From RYN-230 sp963814645 (lineage in GTDB: Bacteria; Actinomycetota; Actinomycetes; Streptosporangiales; Streptosporangiaceae): 64,000 nt of DNA. Below the pieces are notes generated by a model, which ran no database searches, was not told the origin of the DNA, and worked only from the letters and a program-made list of their open reading frames with translations. Location of the stretch: NCBI GenBank assembly GCA_963814645.1, contig CAWFDX010000009.1, forward strand, positions 868,001-932,000, written 5' to 3'. Of the stretch, positions 53,771-63,836 are shown one piece after another. Each line of letters starts with the position of its first letter. The first letter of the stretch is position 1. A program made the translations under genes and the position numbers.

Positions 53771-54700
53771 TCAGTAACTGCCTGCGATCACATTCTCCAG
53801 CGGCTGGCCGGTGAGGAACCGGCTTGCCTGGTCCCGCACATACGCCGCCATCCGGGCCACCGACACCGGGGTGGACGCCCCCTCGTGCGGGGTGACGAAC
53901 ACACCCGGCAGGTCCCAGAGCGGATGGCCGGCTGGCAGCGGCTCCGGTTCGGTCACGTCCAGCGCCAGCCGAAGCCGGCCCGAGCGCGCCTCCGCGACCA
54001 GTGCGTCGGTCACCGCCAGCGAGCCACGGGCCGCGTTGACCAGCAGCGCGCCGTCCTTCATCCGGGCCAGGAAGGCCGCGTCCACCATGCCGATGGTCTC
54101 CGCCGTCACCGGGGCGAGCAGCACCACCACGTCGGCCGCGGGCAGCAGCCGGGACAGTTCACTGACCGGGGCCACGCCGCCCTCGGGACGGGCGGACCGG
54201 GCCACCCGGAGCACGCTCACCTCGAAGCCGGCCAGCCGCCGCTCCACCGCCGCGCCGATCGAGCCGTACCCGACGATGAGCACGGTCTTCCCGGCCAGGC
54301 AGTCGGTGAAGTGGTAGCTCCACCGCTGGGCCGCCTGCTCCCGGGCGAAGAACGGGAACTCGCGCAGTGCGGCCAGCATCGCACCGACCACCCACTCGGC
54401 CGTGCTGGCGTCGTGTACACCGCGGGCGTTGCACAGGGTCACCCCGGCCGGGATCTCCGGCCGAAGCCGGTCCACGCCCGCGGTCAGCGCCTGCACCACG
54501 GCCAGCTTGGGCAGTTCGCGGATGGCCGCGATGGCGGGCTGGGCCGGGAAGAACGGCGGCACGTAGAACTCGACCTGGGCGGCCGTGGCGGGCAGCGCGG
54601 TACCGTCCGGGACCACCACCTCCACCTCCGGAGGAGGGGCCCCGGGCAGCCCGTCCAGCGCGGCGGCGATCTCCGCCGTCGGCACCCAGACCAGGGTCAT
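53771..54700 (-). CDS. D-isomer-specific 2-hydroxyacid dehydrogenase
   Basis: 309 residues. The NAD motif is LIVGYGSIGAAVERRLAGFE, followed by the catalytic Arg in VNAARGSL, Glu in DVTEPEPLPAGHPL and His in VFVTPHEGAS. The substrate is unclear: glycerate, phosphonate or hydroxyisocaproate types are possible. The start ATG overlaps the gatB stop as ATGA, so it is translationally coupled to gatB. The 295 bases upstream of the next gene hold no CDS. Confidence 0.9.
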   Translation of the reverse strand: MTLVWVPTAEIAAALDGLPGAPPPEVEVVVPDGTALPATAAQVEFYVPPFFPAQPAIAAIRELPKLAVVQALTAGVDRLRPEIPAGVTLCNARGVHDASTAEWVVGAMLAALREFPFFAREQAAQRWSYHFTDCLAGKTVLIVGYGSIGAAVERRLAGFEVSVLRVARSARPEGGVAPVSELSRLLPAADVVVLLAPVTAETIGMVDAAFLARMKDGALLVNAARGSLAVTDALVAEARSGRLRLALDVTEPEPLPAGHPLWDLPGVFVTPHEGASTPVSVARMAAYVRDQASRFLTGQPLENVIAGSY

Positions 54701-56226
54701 GCCTGGCCGAGCCGGTCCAGGATGAGCTGCTTGACCCGGCTGGCGTCGGCCTTGCCCTGGGTCGCCTTCATCACGGCGCCGACCAGCGCACCCGCCGCGG
54801 CGACCTTGCCGCCGCGGATCTTCTCGGCCACGTCGGGGTTGGCCGCGATGGCCTCATCTACCGCGGCGGCCAGCGCCGCGTCGTCGCTCACCACGGCCAG
54901 GCCGCGGCGGGCCACCACCTCGTCCGGGGTGCCCTCACCGGCCAGCACACCCTCGATCACCTGCCGGGCCAGCCGGTCGGTCAGCGCGCCCGACTCGACC
55001 AGCGCGCTCACCTGGGCCACGTCGGCCGGCGTGATTCGCAGCCCGGACAGGTCGGTGCCCGAGTCGTTGGCCGTCCGGGCCAGTTCGCCGAGCCACCACT
55101 TCCGCGCGTCCGCGGGCGACGCGCCGGCCGCGACCGTCTCGGCCACCAGGTCCAGCGCACCGGCATTGTGCAGCGCGGACATGTCCTTGTCGGACAGGCC
55201 CCACTCGGCCTGCAGCCGGGCCTGCCGGGCGCTGGGCAGTTCCGGGAGCCCGGCCCGGATCTCCTCGACCCAGCCCGCGGGTGGGGCCAGCGGCACCAGA
55301 TCGGGCTCGGGGAAGTACCGGTAGTCCTGGGCCTCTTCCTTGCTCCGGCCCGGCAACGTGGTGCCGGTGGACTCCTGGAAGTGCCGGGTCTCCTGGACCA
55401 CCCGCTGCCCGGCGTCCAGCACCGCCGCCTGCCGCTCGATCTCGTAGCGGACCGCGCGCTCGACCGAGCGGAGCGAGTTCACGTTCTTGGTCTCGGTCCG
55501 GATGCCGAATTCAGTGGTCCCCTTGGGCTTTAGCGACGTGTTCACGTCGGCGCGCAGCGAGCCTTCCTCCATCCGCACGTCGGACACGCCGAGGGTGCGC
55601 AGCAGGTCGCGCAGTTCCGTCACGTAGGTGCGGGCCGCCGCCGGGGCCAGTTCCCCGGTGCCGGTCACCGGCTTGGTGACGATCTCCACCAGCGGGATGC
55701 CGGCCCGGTTGTAGTCGACCAGCGAGTAGTCCGCGCCGTGGATCCGCCCGGTGCTGCCGCCGATGTGCAGCGACTTGCCGGTGTCCTCTTCCAGGTGCAC
55801 CCGCTCGATTTCCACCCGCACCGCCCGGGGCTGCCCGTCCGGCGTGTCGTGCACGGTGACGTCCAGCCAGCCGTCGGTGCACAGCGGCTCGTCGTACTGC
55901 GAGATCTGGAAGTTCTTCGGCATGTCCGGGTAGAAGTAGTTCTTCCGGGCAAACCGGCACCAGCTGGCGATCGAGCAGTTCAGCGCCAGCCCGATCCGGA
56001 TGGTGTACTCGATGGCCGCCCGGTTGATCACCGGTAGCGAGCCGGGCAGGCCCAGGCAGACCGGGCAGACCAGCGAGTTGGGCTCGCCGCCGAACTGGTT
56101 CGGGCAGCCGCAGAACATCTTGGTCACAGTGCCCAGCTCGACGTGCGTCTCCAGGCCGATGACCGGGTCGTACCGGGCTACCGCGTCCTCGAACGGGACC
56201 ACATTCGCCGCTGTCCGCACGCTCAT
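54697..56226 (-). CDS. gatB: Asp/Glu-tRNA amidotransferase subunit B
   Basis: 509 residues from ATG 56226. The cradle domain has YDPVIGLETHVELGTVTKMF, the CGCPN...CPVCLGLPG zinc cysteines and RKNYFYPDMPKNFQISQYD. The C-terminal helical/YqeY-like tail ends GKADASRVKQLILDRLG. It phosphorylates Glu-tRNA(Gln) and transfers ammonia from GatA. Overlaps gatA by four bases (ATGA). Confidence 0.95.
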   Translation of the reverse strand: MSVRTAANVVPFEDAVARYDPVIGLETHVELGTVTKMFCGCPNQFGGEPNSLVCPVCLGLPGSLPVINRAAIEYTIRIGLALNCSIASWCRFARKNYFYPDMPKNFQISQYDEPLCTDGWLDVTVHDTPDGQPRAVRVEIERVHLEEDTGKSLHIGGSTGRIHGADYSLVDYNRAGIPLVEIVTKPVTGTGELAPAAARTYVTELRDLLRTLGVSDVRMEEGSLRADVNTSLKPKGTTEFGIRTETKNVNSLRSVERAVRYEIERQAAVLDAGQRVVQETRHFQESTGTTLPGRSKEEAQDYRYFPEPDLVPLAPPAGWVEEIRAGLPELPSARQARLQAEWGLSDKDMSALHNAGALDLVAETVAAGASPADARKWWLGELARTANDSGTDLSGLRITPADVAQVSALVESGALTDRLARQVIEGVLAGEGTPDEVVARRGLAVVSDDAALAAAVDEAIAANPDVAEKIRGGKVAAAGALVGAVMKATQGKADASRVKQLILDRLGQA

Positions 56227-57737
56227 GAAGGATCTCCCGTGTCCAGGCCGTGCGCGGCGGCCAGCAGCGGGCCGCCGCGCCGCGAGTCCAGCGCGGCCTG
56301 CACCGCGGCCGCCACCCGGTAGCAGCGATCGTCGGCCAGCACCGGCGCCATGATCTGCAGGCCGACCGGCAGCCCGTCCTCCGGGGCCAGGCCGCACGGC
56401 ACGGACAGCGCCGCGTTCCCGGCCAGGTTGCCCGGGATCGTGCACAGGTCGGCCACGTACATCGCGAGCGGGTCGTCGGCCCGCTCGCCGATGGGGAACG
56501 CGGTGGTCGGCGTGGTCGGCGAGACCAGCACGTCCACCTGCTCGAACGCGGCCTCGAAGTCCCGGGTGATGAGCGTCCGGACCTGCTGGGCCTTGCCGTA
56601 GTAGGCGTCGTAGTAACCGCTGGACAGGGCGTACGTGCCGAGCATGATGCGCCGCTTGACCTCGGCTCCGAAGCCCTCGGCCCGGGTCAGCGACATGACC
56701 TCGTCGGCGCTGCGCGTGCCGTCATCGCCCACCCGCAGCCCGTACCGCATGCCGTCGAAGCGGGCCAGGTTGGACGAGCACTCGCTGGGCGCGATGAGGT
56801 AGTAGGCCGGCAGTGCGTAGCCGAAGTGCGGGCAGGACACCTCGGTCACCTTGGCGCCCAGCGATTCCAGCAGTTCCACCGCTTCGGTGAACCGGGCCAG
56901 CACGCCGGGCTGGTAGCCGTCGCCGGACAGCTCCGGGACCACGCCGATGCGCAACCCGCTCACGTCGGCCTGCCGGGCGGCCGCCACCACCGGCGGCACC
57001 GGGGCGTCCACCGAGGTGGAGTCGCACGGGTCGTGCCCCGACATGGCCTCATGCAGCAGCGCCGCGTCCAGCACGGTGCGGGCCAGCGGGCCCGGCGTGT
57101 CCAGCGACGACGCGAACGCGACCAGCCCGTACCGGGACGAGCCGCCGTAGGTGGGCTTGACCCCGACGATGCCGCACACGGCGGCGGGCTGGCGGATCGA
57201 GCCGCCGGTGTCGGTGCCGATGCCCAGCGGCACCTCGAACCCGGCTACCGCCGCCGCTGAGCCGCCGGACGAGCCGCCCGGCACCCGGCTCAGGTCCCAC
57301 GGGTTGCGGCTGGGCCCGAACGCGGAGTTCTCGGTGGACGACCCCATCGCGAACTCGTCCATGTTCGACTTGCCCAGGATGACCACGCCAGCCTGGCGCA
57401 GCCGCCGGGTCACGGTGGCGTCGTAGGGCGGCTGCCAGCCGGCCAGGATCCGGGAACCGCAGGTGGTCGGCATGTCCGTGGTGGTGAACACGTCCTTGAG
57501 GGCCAGCGGCACGCCGGCCAGCGGCCCGAGTACGTCACCGGCGGAGCGCCGGTCGTCGACCCGGCGCGCCACCGCCCGGGCCCGGTCGGCGGCCAGATGC
57601 AGGAACGCGTGCAGCCGGGGCTCTACCGTGTCGATCCGGGCCAGGTGCGCGTCGGTCACCTCGACCGCGGACACCTCCCCGGCGGCCATGGCCGCCGACA
57701 GCTCGGCGGCGGTCAGCCTGGTCAGCTCAGTGTCCAC
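56223..57737 (-). CDS. gatA: Asp/Glu-tRNA amidotransferase subunit A
   Basis: 504 residues, an amidase-signature enzyme. The catalytic triad is Lys81 (in LALKDVF), Ser156 (in VPGGSSGGS) and nucleophile Ser180 (in GTDTGGSIRQPA). It releases ammonia from glutamine for the GatB active site. Three bases downstream of gatC. Confidence 0.95.
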   Translation of the reverse strand: MDTELTRLTAAELSAAMAAGEVSAVEVTDAHLARIDTVEPRLHAFLHLAADRARAVARRVDDRRSAGDVLGPLAGVPLALKDVFTTTDMPTTCGSRILAGWQPPYDATVTRRLRQAGVVILGKSNMDEFAMGSSTENSAFGPSRNPWDLSRVPGGSSGGSAAAVAGFEVPLGIGTDTGGSIRQPAAVCGIVGVKPTYGGSSRYGLVAFASSLDTPGPLARTVLDAALLHEAMSGHDPCDSTSVDAPVPPVVAAARQADVSGLRIGVVPELSGDGYQPGVLARFTEAVELLESLGAKVTEVSCPHFGYALPAYYLIAPSECSSNLARFDGMRYGLRVGDDGTRSADEVMSLTRAEGFGAEVKRRIMLGTYALSSGYYDAYYGKAQQVRTLITRDFEAAFEQVDVLVSPTTPTTAFPIGERADDPLAMYVADLCTIPGNLAGNAALSVPCGLAPEDGLPVGLQIMAPVLADDRCYRVAAAVQAALDSRRGGPLLAAAHGLDTGDPS

Positions 57738-57740
57738 GGC

Positions 57741-58034
57741 TCAGTCCTCCGCCAGGATGCGCGGAACCCGGAAGCGCTGCTGCTCCACCGCGGGCGCCTG
57801 GGACAGCGCCTGGCCGGGCCCGAGGCAGGGCAGCTCCACGTCGTCCCGGAACACATTCGTCACCGGAACGGCGTGGGTGGTCGGCGGGATCTGGTCGGCG
57901 GCTACTTCCTGGACGCGGGCCACCGCCGAGATGATCTGGTCCAGCTGGGTGGCGAAGTGATCGAGTTCCTCCTCGCCGAGGGCCAGCCGGGACAGCCGGG
58001 CCAGATGGGCCACTTCCGCACGCGCAATGGACAT
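57741..58034 (-). CDS. gatC: Asp/Glu-tRNA amidotransferase subunit C
   Basis: 97 residues from ATG 58034 (an ATG nine bases upstream is also possible). Family pattern EVAHLARLSRLALGEEELD, LDQIISAVARVQEV and the C-terminal NVFRDDVELPCLG clasp. It holds GatA and GatB together. Confidence 0.9.
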   Translation of the reverse strand: MSIARAEVAHLARLSRLALGEEELDHFATQLDQIISAVARVQEVAADQIPPTTHAVPVTNVFRDDVELPCLGPGQALSQAPAVEQQRFRVPRILAED

Positions 58035-58089
58035 GGATGCCATCCTAGGGCCGCCCCTGGGGCGGCCTGACAGCATTATCCGCCGGTGG

Positions 58090-60219
58090 TCAGCCGCCCG
58101 GCGCCTCAGGGACGGCGGCCGAGGTGACCGGGGCCGGAGTGGCCGCGGCGGGCTGCACGGGCGGCTCCCGGCGTGCCGCCGGCGCCAGCTGGACGGCCAG
58201 GTCGTCGGCCAGCCACCGGGTGGCCGCGGCGGCGTTCAGCGGCCGGCTGAACGCGTGCCCCTGCGCGGCGTCGCAGCCCATCGCGAGCAGGGCCGCGGCC
58301 GTGTCGGCGGTCTCCACCCCTTCGGCCACCGACCGGATGCCGAGCCCGCGTACCAGGTCCACCAGAGAGCGCACGATGACCTGGCTGTCCGGGCTGCTGG
58401 CCAGGCCGGCGACGAAGGAGGGGGCGATCTTCACTTCGGTCACCGGCATCCGGCGGAGCCGGGCCAGCGACGCGTACCCGGTGCCGAAGTCGTCCAGGCT
58501 GAGCCGGACACCGAGCCCGTGCAGCGCGCTCACGCCGGCCGCGATATCGATCGCCTCGCTGGTCAGCGCCCGGTCGCTGACCTCGATCAGCAGCACCTCG
58601 GGCGGCAGGCCGAGCGCGGCCAGCTCGCCCTCGACCGGGCCGGCCAGCCCGGCGTCGAGCAGGTCACGCACGGACACGTTCACCGAGAGCTGCACCGGAA
58701 GGCCGCACCGCCGCCACGCCGCGGCCTGGCGCAGCGCGGCCCGGATCACGTACGCGGTGAGGTCGTGCATGATGAACGACTGCTCGGCCAGCGGGATGAA
58801 CTCGGCCGGCCCGATCCGGCCGCGGCTGGGGTGCTGCCAGCGGAGCAACGCCTCCATCCCGGCGGTACGCCCCCCGGCCAGGAACACGGTGGGCTGGTAG
58901 TACAGCTCGAACTCGCCGTGGTCGATGCCCCGGCGCAGGTCGCCCAGCAGCGACAGCCGGGCCGGGAAGTGCCGGCCGGCCGGGCCGGCGTAGCGCTCCA
59001 CCCCGGTGCGCCGCTCCTTGGCCAGGTACATGGCCACATCCGCGTGCTGCAGCAACTGCTCGACGGAGTCGGCGTCGTCCGGGTACAGGGCGATGCCGAC
59101 GCTGGCGCTGATCTCGAAGGACATGCCTTCCAGCCGGACCGCCTCGGCCAGCGCGGCGCACAGCCGGGCGGCCACCTCACGGGCGGCCGACGTGGCGCGG
59201 ACCGCGGGCAGCAGCACCGCGAACTCGTCGCCGCCCAGCCGCGCCACCACGTCGCCCGGCCGCACGCTGCGGGCCAGCCGGTACGCGACGGCCTGCAGCA
59301 CCCCATCGCCCAGCGGGTGCCCGAGGGTGTCGTTGACTTCCTTGAACCGGTCGAGGTCGAGCAGCAGGAAACCGGTCTTGCTCCCGGTCCGGGCCGCCTC
59401 GGCCACCGCTTCGCCGGCCCGGTCGAACAGCAGCGCCCGGTTGGGCAGCCCGGTGAGCTGGTCGTGCAGCGCTTGGTGCTCGCGCTGCATGGCGATCGCC
59501 GCGTTGGCGTAGACCGCGATCAGCGGGAGCAGGAACAGCAGCACAAGCAGCACCGAGCGGCTCATCACCACGACCACCAGCGGCGCGGCCGACAGCAGGG
59601 CCAGGCTGACCAGGGCCTGGTAGGGCAGGTTCCGGCGCAGCGTGACCGGGAGCGGCGTGCGTTCGTGCAGCGTTACCGCCACTCCGACCAGCAGGAAGTT
59701 GACGGTGAAGTAGGCCAGCGCGGCCAGCGCGACCGTGCCCAGCTCACCGCCGGTCGGCACCCAGGGCCGCAGCGGTCGCGGCTGGATCCCGCCGATGGCC
59801 AGCACTACGGCCGCGGCGGCCAGGCTGAGGGTCTGCTGGGCCACGTTGAACGCGCAGCGGTGCGGCGCCTTGCGCCGGGACAGCGCGACGAAGAGCGTGG
59901 TGACCGCGCGCAGCCCAGCCGCGACCGGGAACCCCCAGTACAGCAGTGCGGCGAAGCAGAACGTGACCGACGCCACGCCCGCGTCCGGGCGTGATTTGCC
60001 CGGGGTGATGATGGGCTTGAGCTCGCCGAGCACGGACAGCGCGGCCAGCACCCAGAACAGCTGATGGCCGGCCAGCCCGCGCAGCCCGCCCAGCGGCAGT
60101 TCGCGCAGCAGCGCCGCCAGCAGAGCTCCAAGCCCGGCCACCGTGACCAGGGTGAGGTAGATCCACACTGGCGAGCCGATCCGCGGACCGATATCCCTGG
60201 TGTCGCTCGGGTCCTTCAT
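58090..60219 (-). CDS. Membrane GGDEF-EAL protein (RmdB-like)
   Basis: 709 residues from ATG 60219, with GAGGA upstream. About seven membrane helices (15-250) precede GGDEF and EAL domains. GGDEF is intact (VARLGGDEFAVL) with an I-site RPGD just before it. The EAL domain keeps EALLRW, DDFGTGYASLARL, AEGVET and the LIEVSD block; KID is altered to KIA. It could be bifunctional. It sits between gatC and ligA as does RmdB in Streptomyces, a c-di-GMP phosphodiesterase; identity inferred from position. Confidence 0.85.
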   Translation of the reverse strand: MKDPSDTRDIGPRIGSPVWIYLTLVTVAGLGALLAALLRELPLGGLRGLAGHQLFWVLAALSVLGELKPIITPGKSRPDAGVASVTFCFAALLYWGFPVAAGLRAVTTLFVALSRRKAPHRCAFNVAQQTLSLAAAAVVLAIGGIQPRPLRPWVPTGGELGTVALAALAYFTVNFLLVGVAVTLHERTPLPVTLRRNLPYQALVSLALLSAAPLVVVVMSRSVLLVLLFLLPLIAVYANAAIAMQREHQALHDQLTGLPNRALLFDRAGEAVAEAARTGSKTGFLLLDLDRFKEVNDTLGHPLGDGVLQAVAYRLARSVRPGDVVARLGGDEFAVLLPAVRATSAAREVAARLCAALAEAVRLEGMSFEISASVGIALYPDDADSVEQLLQHADVAMYLAKERRTGVERYAGPAGRHFPARLSLLGDLRRGIDHGEFELYYQPTVFLAGGRTAGMEALLRWQHPSRGRIGPAEFIPLAEQSFIMHDLTAYVIRAALRQAAAWRRCGLPVQLSVNVSVRDLLDAGLAGPVEGELAALGLPPEVLLIEVSDRALTSEAIDIAAGVSALHGLGVRLSLDDFGTGYASLARLRRMPVTEVKIAPSFVAGLASSPDSQVIVRSLVDLVRGLGIRSVAEGVETADTAAALLAMGCDAAQGHAFSRPLNAAAATRWLADDLAVQLAPAARREPPVQPAAATPAPVTSAAVPEAPGG

Positions 60220-60402
60220 GGCGTCCTCGTGGCTGCAGTAGCCGGCCGGATACACCTTGCTCTCAGCAGCAGAGTACGGCGGAAAACGTACTTCGCGAAG
60301 CCAATCGCACACTATCTGTTACGGTACATCGTTCCGCCGTTAAATTGCCGCAGGTCAGGGGCTTGCGGCCATCTTGAGGAACTTCCGGCTGAGGGACCCG
60401 TG

Positions 60403-62556
60403 TCATCCCTCAGCTGGCGCAGCAGTCTCTGCTGCCCCGGTGGCCGCCTCCGGGCCCGACTCCAGCAGCACCCGGAAACCGGCCTCGTCGAGCACCGGCA
60501 CGCCCAGCGAAAGCGCCTTGTCGTACTTGGCCCCCGGCTTGTCGCCCGCCACCAGAAAGCCGGTCTTCTTGGATACCGAGGACGACACCTTGCCGCCGAG
60601 CGCCTGTACCGCCTCGCCCGCCGCGTCCCGGCTGAACCCCTCCAGCGTGCCGGTGACGACCACGGTCACCCCAGCCAGCGGCTGGCTCGGATCGGCCGCC
60701 GCGGCACCGGCCGCCGGGCTGGGCGGGGGCGGTGGCACCCAGTCCGGAATGGCCAGCCGCATCCCGGCGGCCCGCCATTTGTCCACGATGGCCACGTGCC
60801 AGTCCACGCCGAACCACTCGATGATCGAGGCCGCGATCTTCGGGCCGACCCCCTCGGCGGCGGCCAGTTCCCCGGCCGATGCGGCCGCGATCGCGTCCAG
60901 CGAGCCGAACTGGGCGGCCAGCACCCGGGCCGCGGTCGGGCCGGCGTGCCGGATGGACAGCGCGACCAGTACCCGCCACAACGGCCGGGTGCGCGCCTCA
61001 TCCAGCTTGCCCAGCAGCTTGGCCGCGTTGACGGTCAGGCCGCCCTGCTTGTTCACGAAGAACGGGACGGTGGCCAGCATCTCCTCGGTGAGCGAGAAGA
61101 TGTCACCCTCGTCGGTGACCAGGCCGGAGTCGAGCAGCGCGACCACGGCCTCGTAGCCGAGCACCTCGATGTCCAGCGCACCCCGGCCGGCCAGGTGAAA
61201 CAGCCGCTCGCGGAGCTGGGCCGGGCAGGCCCGGGTGTTCGGGCAGCGCCAGTCCACGCCGCCGTCCTCGCGGGCCAGCGGGGTGCCGCAGGCCGGGCAC
61301 ACGGTGGGGAAGTCGAAGGCCCGCTCGGTGCCGGTGCGCAGGTCGGTGACCGGCGCGACCACCTCGGGGATCACGTCGCCCGCCTTGCGCAGCACCACCA
61401 TGTCGCCGATCAGCACGCCCTTGCGGGCCACCTCGTCGGCGTTGTGCAGGGTGGCCCGGTCCACCGTGGAGCCGCTGACCACCACCGGCTGCATGACCGC
61501 GAACGGGGTCACCCGGCCGGTCCGGCCGACGTTCACCTGGATGTCCAGCAGCCGGGTGTTGACCTCCTCCGGCGGGTACTTGTACGCGATCGCCCAGCGC
61601 GGCGCCCGGCTCGTCGCACCCAGCTGGCGCTGCAGGTCCAGCCGGTCGATCTTGACCACGACGCCGTCGATCTCATACGGCGGGTCGTGCCGGTGCTCGC
61701 CGTAGTAGGCGATGTACTCGCGCACCCCGTCCAGCTCGCCGGTGACCCGGAACAGCTCGCTCACCGGCAGGCCCCAGCCGCGCAGCCGCTCGTACCAGCC
61801 GGAGTGGGTGTCCGGCGCGGTGATGCCGGCCGCGGCGCCGACGCCGTGCAGGATGAGCGACAGCGGCCGGGTGGCGGTGACCCGCGGGTCCTTCTGCCGG
61901 AGCGAGCCCGCGGCCGAGTTGCGCGGGTTGGCGAACGGCGGCTTGCCCGCCTCGGTCAGCCGCTCGTTCAGCTCGTGGAACGCCGCGACCGGGAGGAACA
62001 CCTCGCCGCGCACTTCGAGCAGCTCCGGGACGTCCGGCCCGGCCAGCCGCAACGGCACCGCGGCGATCGTGCGGATGTTGGGCGTGACGTCCTCACCGGT
62101 GACCCCGTCGCCCCGGGTCGCCGCGCGGACCAGCGCGCCGCCCCGGTAGACCAGGTTGACCGCCAGCCCGTCGATCTTGACCTCGCACAGGTACGGGCCG
62201 GCCCCGCCGAGCCGCTGCGCCCGGGCCGCCCACGCGTCGAGCTCCTCGGCGGAAAACGCGTTGTCCAGGCTGAGCAGCCGCTCCAGGTGGTCCACCGGGG
62301 TGAACTCGGTGGACACCGCACCGCCGACCCGCTGCGTCGGTGAGTCTGGGGTGCGCAGCTCGGGATAGCGCTCCTCCAGGTCGCGCAGCTCGCGCATGGC
62401 CGCGTCGTACGCGGCGTCGGACAGGGTGGGCGAGTCGAGCACGTAGTAACGGTGGTTCGCCTCGGTGACCTCCGCGCTCAGCTCGGCGTGCCGGTGCCGC
62501 GCCGCCGCGTCCACGTCCGAGCCGGGTATCCCCCCGGCCACCTCGGGCTGGCTCAC
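60403..62556 (-). CDS. ligA: NAD-dependent DNA ligase
   Basis: 717 residues from GTG 62556, with AGGAGGAG upstream. Domain Ia (YYVLDSPTLSDAAYDAAMRE), the adenylation lysine in CEVKIDGLAV (Lys127), OB fold, four-cysteine zinc finger (CPACGTPL and CPNTRACPAQL), HhH repeats and a C-terminal BRCT (VTGTLEGFSRDAAGEAVQAL) are all present. The start overlaps the stop of the methionine-synthase-like gene (GTGA). Confidence 0.95.
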   Translation of the reverse strand: MSQPEVAGGIPGSDVDAAARHRHAELSAEVTEANHRYYVLDSPTLSDAAYDAAMRELRDLEERYPELRTPDSPTQRVGGAVSTEFTPVDHLERLLSLDNAFSAEELDAWAARAQRLGGAGPYLCEVKIDGLAVNLVYRGGALVRAATRGDGVTGEDVTPNIRTIAAVPLRLAGPDVPELLEVRGEVFLPVAAFHELNERLTEAGKPPFANPRNSAAGSLRQKDPRVTATRPLSLILHGVGAAAGITAPDTHSGWYERLRGWGLPVSELFRVTGELDGVREYIAYYGEHRHDPPYEIDGVVVKIDRLDLQRQLGATSRAPRWAIAYKYPPEEVNTRLLDIQVNVGRTGRVTPFAVMQPVVVSGSTVDRATLHNADEVARKGVLIGDMVVLRKAGDVIPEVVAPVTDLRTGTERAFDFPTVCPACGTPLAREDGGVDWRCPNTRACPAQLRERLFHLAGRGALDIEVLGYEAVVALLDSGLVTDEGDIFSLTEEMLATVPFFVNKQGGLTVNAAKLLGKLDEARTRPLWRVLVALSIRHAGPTAARVLAAQFGSLDAIAAASAGELAAAEGVGPKIAASIIEWFGVDWHVAIVDKWRAAGMRLAIPDWVPPPPPSPAAGAAAADPSQPLAGVTVVVTGTLEGFSRDAAGEAVQALGGKVSSSVSKKTGFLVAGDKPGAKYDKALSLGVPVLDEAGFRVLLESGPEAATGAAETAAPAEG

Positions 62557-63704
62557 CGGGACTCCTCCTCGATCAGTTCGGGCAGCATCCGGGCGGCTTC
62601 CCGGCAGCTGGCCAGCGCGGCCCGGGCGTATCCCGGCGGGGCGCCCGCCAGCCCGCAGGCCGGGGTGAGCACGACCTGGGCGGCCGCGCTGGCCGCCGGG
62701 CTGGCCGCCACGCCCGATGGCCGGGCCACCGGCCAGCCCATCCGCCGCCACAGCTCAGTCACCTGGCCGGCCGCGGCACGGGCCGACGGCGGCTGGTCGG
62801 ACTGGCGTTCGGCTGGCGGAGGGGCTGGCTGGCTGGCTGCCGCGGCGGCGGCACGGGCCGGCCCTGGTTCGGGCGTGGCCGGCACCGCGCCGGCAAAGAT
62901 GCCCAGGCCTGCCTCGACCGCCGCGGCCAGCACGTCTTCCTCCCCCCGGCGCAGCTGGCCGAGGTCGATCCCGGCGGCCGCGGCGCCCGCATCCCTGATC
63001 ATGCCAAGGGGCACCGACGGTGCGCAGCAGTGCACCAGCACCGGCGCGCCTGCCGCGCCCGCCGCGGTCAGCACGGTGCGCAGCCCGGCCTCGGCGTCGG
63101 CCGGCTCGACTGCGCGGACCCGGTTCAGCCCGCTGGCGCTGGGCACGTTGCCGGCCAGCACCGTGGGCAGGGCAGGCTCGTCCAGCTGGAGCAGCAGCCG
63201 GGCGCCGGGCACCCGCGCGGCCACCTCGGCCACATGGCCGACCAGCCCCTCGGCCAGCGACGCGGTCAGATCGCCGACCGCGCCCTGGTCGGCCAGCACC
63301 GGTTCCTGGCTACGCGGCAGCTCGGTGGTGGCGGCCAGGGTCCACGGCCCGCAGGCACTTATCTTCAGCACCCCCGTGTAGCCCTCGGCCACTTCTTCCA
63401 GCGCGTCGAGGTCCCGGGCCAGCAGCGACTGCGCGCGCCGCAGATCCCGCCCCGGCCGGTCGGCCAGCCGCCAGCCGCGCGGCGTCGTCTCGGCGGGCAG
63501 CTCGACCAGCATGGCCGCGGTGCGGCCGGTCAGGTCGGCGCCGGGGCCGCGGCCGGGCAGCTCAGCCAGGAACGGCAGATCGGGCAGCTCCCCGAAGATC
63601 AGCCGCATCGTTTCGAGCGGGTCGGTTCCCGGCATCGAGCCAACCCCGGTCGCACTCTGCGCGGGCCACGGATAAGCGGCGGCAGAACTGTCCTCATCAG
63701 GCAC
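62553..63704 (-). CDS. MetE-like cobalamin-independent methionine synthase
   Basis: 383 residues. It corresponds to the C-terminal (catalytic) half of MetE: ATGVGSMPGTDPLETMRLIF, LLLQLDEPALPTVLAG, zinc ligands in VLVHCCAPS and LTPACGLAGAPPGYARAALA. An Ala/Pro-rich loop (about 275-310) is inserted. Proteins of this short form occur in actinobacteria immediately before ligA; some may demethylate corrinoids or act in methionine metabolism. No riboswitch was seen upstream. Confidence 0.75.
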   Translation of the reverse strand: MPDEDSSAAAYPWPAQSATGVGSMPGTDPLETMRLIFGELPDLPFLAELPGRGPGADLTGRTAAMLVELPAETTPRGWRLADRPGRDLRRAQSLLARDLDALEEVAEGYTGVLKISACGPWTLAATTELPRSQEPVLADQGAVGDLTASLAEGLVGHVAEVAARVPGARLLLQLDEPALPTVLAGNVPSASGLNRVRAVEPADAEAGLRTVLTAAGAAGAPVLVHCCAPSVPLGMIRDAGAAAAGIDLGQLRRGEEDVLAAAVEAGLGIFAGAVPATPEPGPARAAAAAASQPAPPPAERQSDQPPSARAAAGQVTELWRRMGWPVARPSGVAASPAASAAAQVVLTPACGLAGAPPGYARAALASCREAARMLPELIEEESR

Positions 63705-63836
63705 GCAGCCGAGCTTAGGCGTGTCCCCGGGCTGGCCCTAGTACCCGGGCCCGCTGGGTGAGCACCTTGGGCCCGCCCGCCCCAGGCGGTTTAATGGCTG
63801 CAGTCACCGGCCTGGGATCGGCTGAATAGGGGGACG

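Noticed and set aside
62553..63836. Riboswitch before the MetE-like gene
   Set aside because: The 130 bases upstream show no B12-box or SAM-type core.
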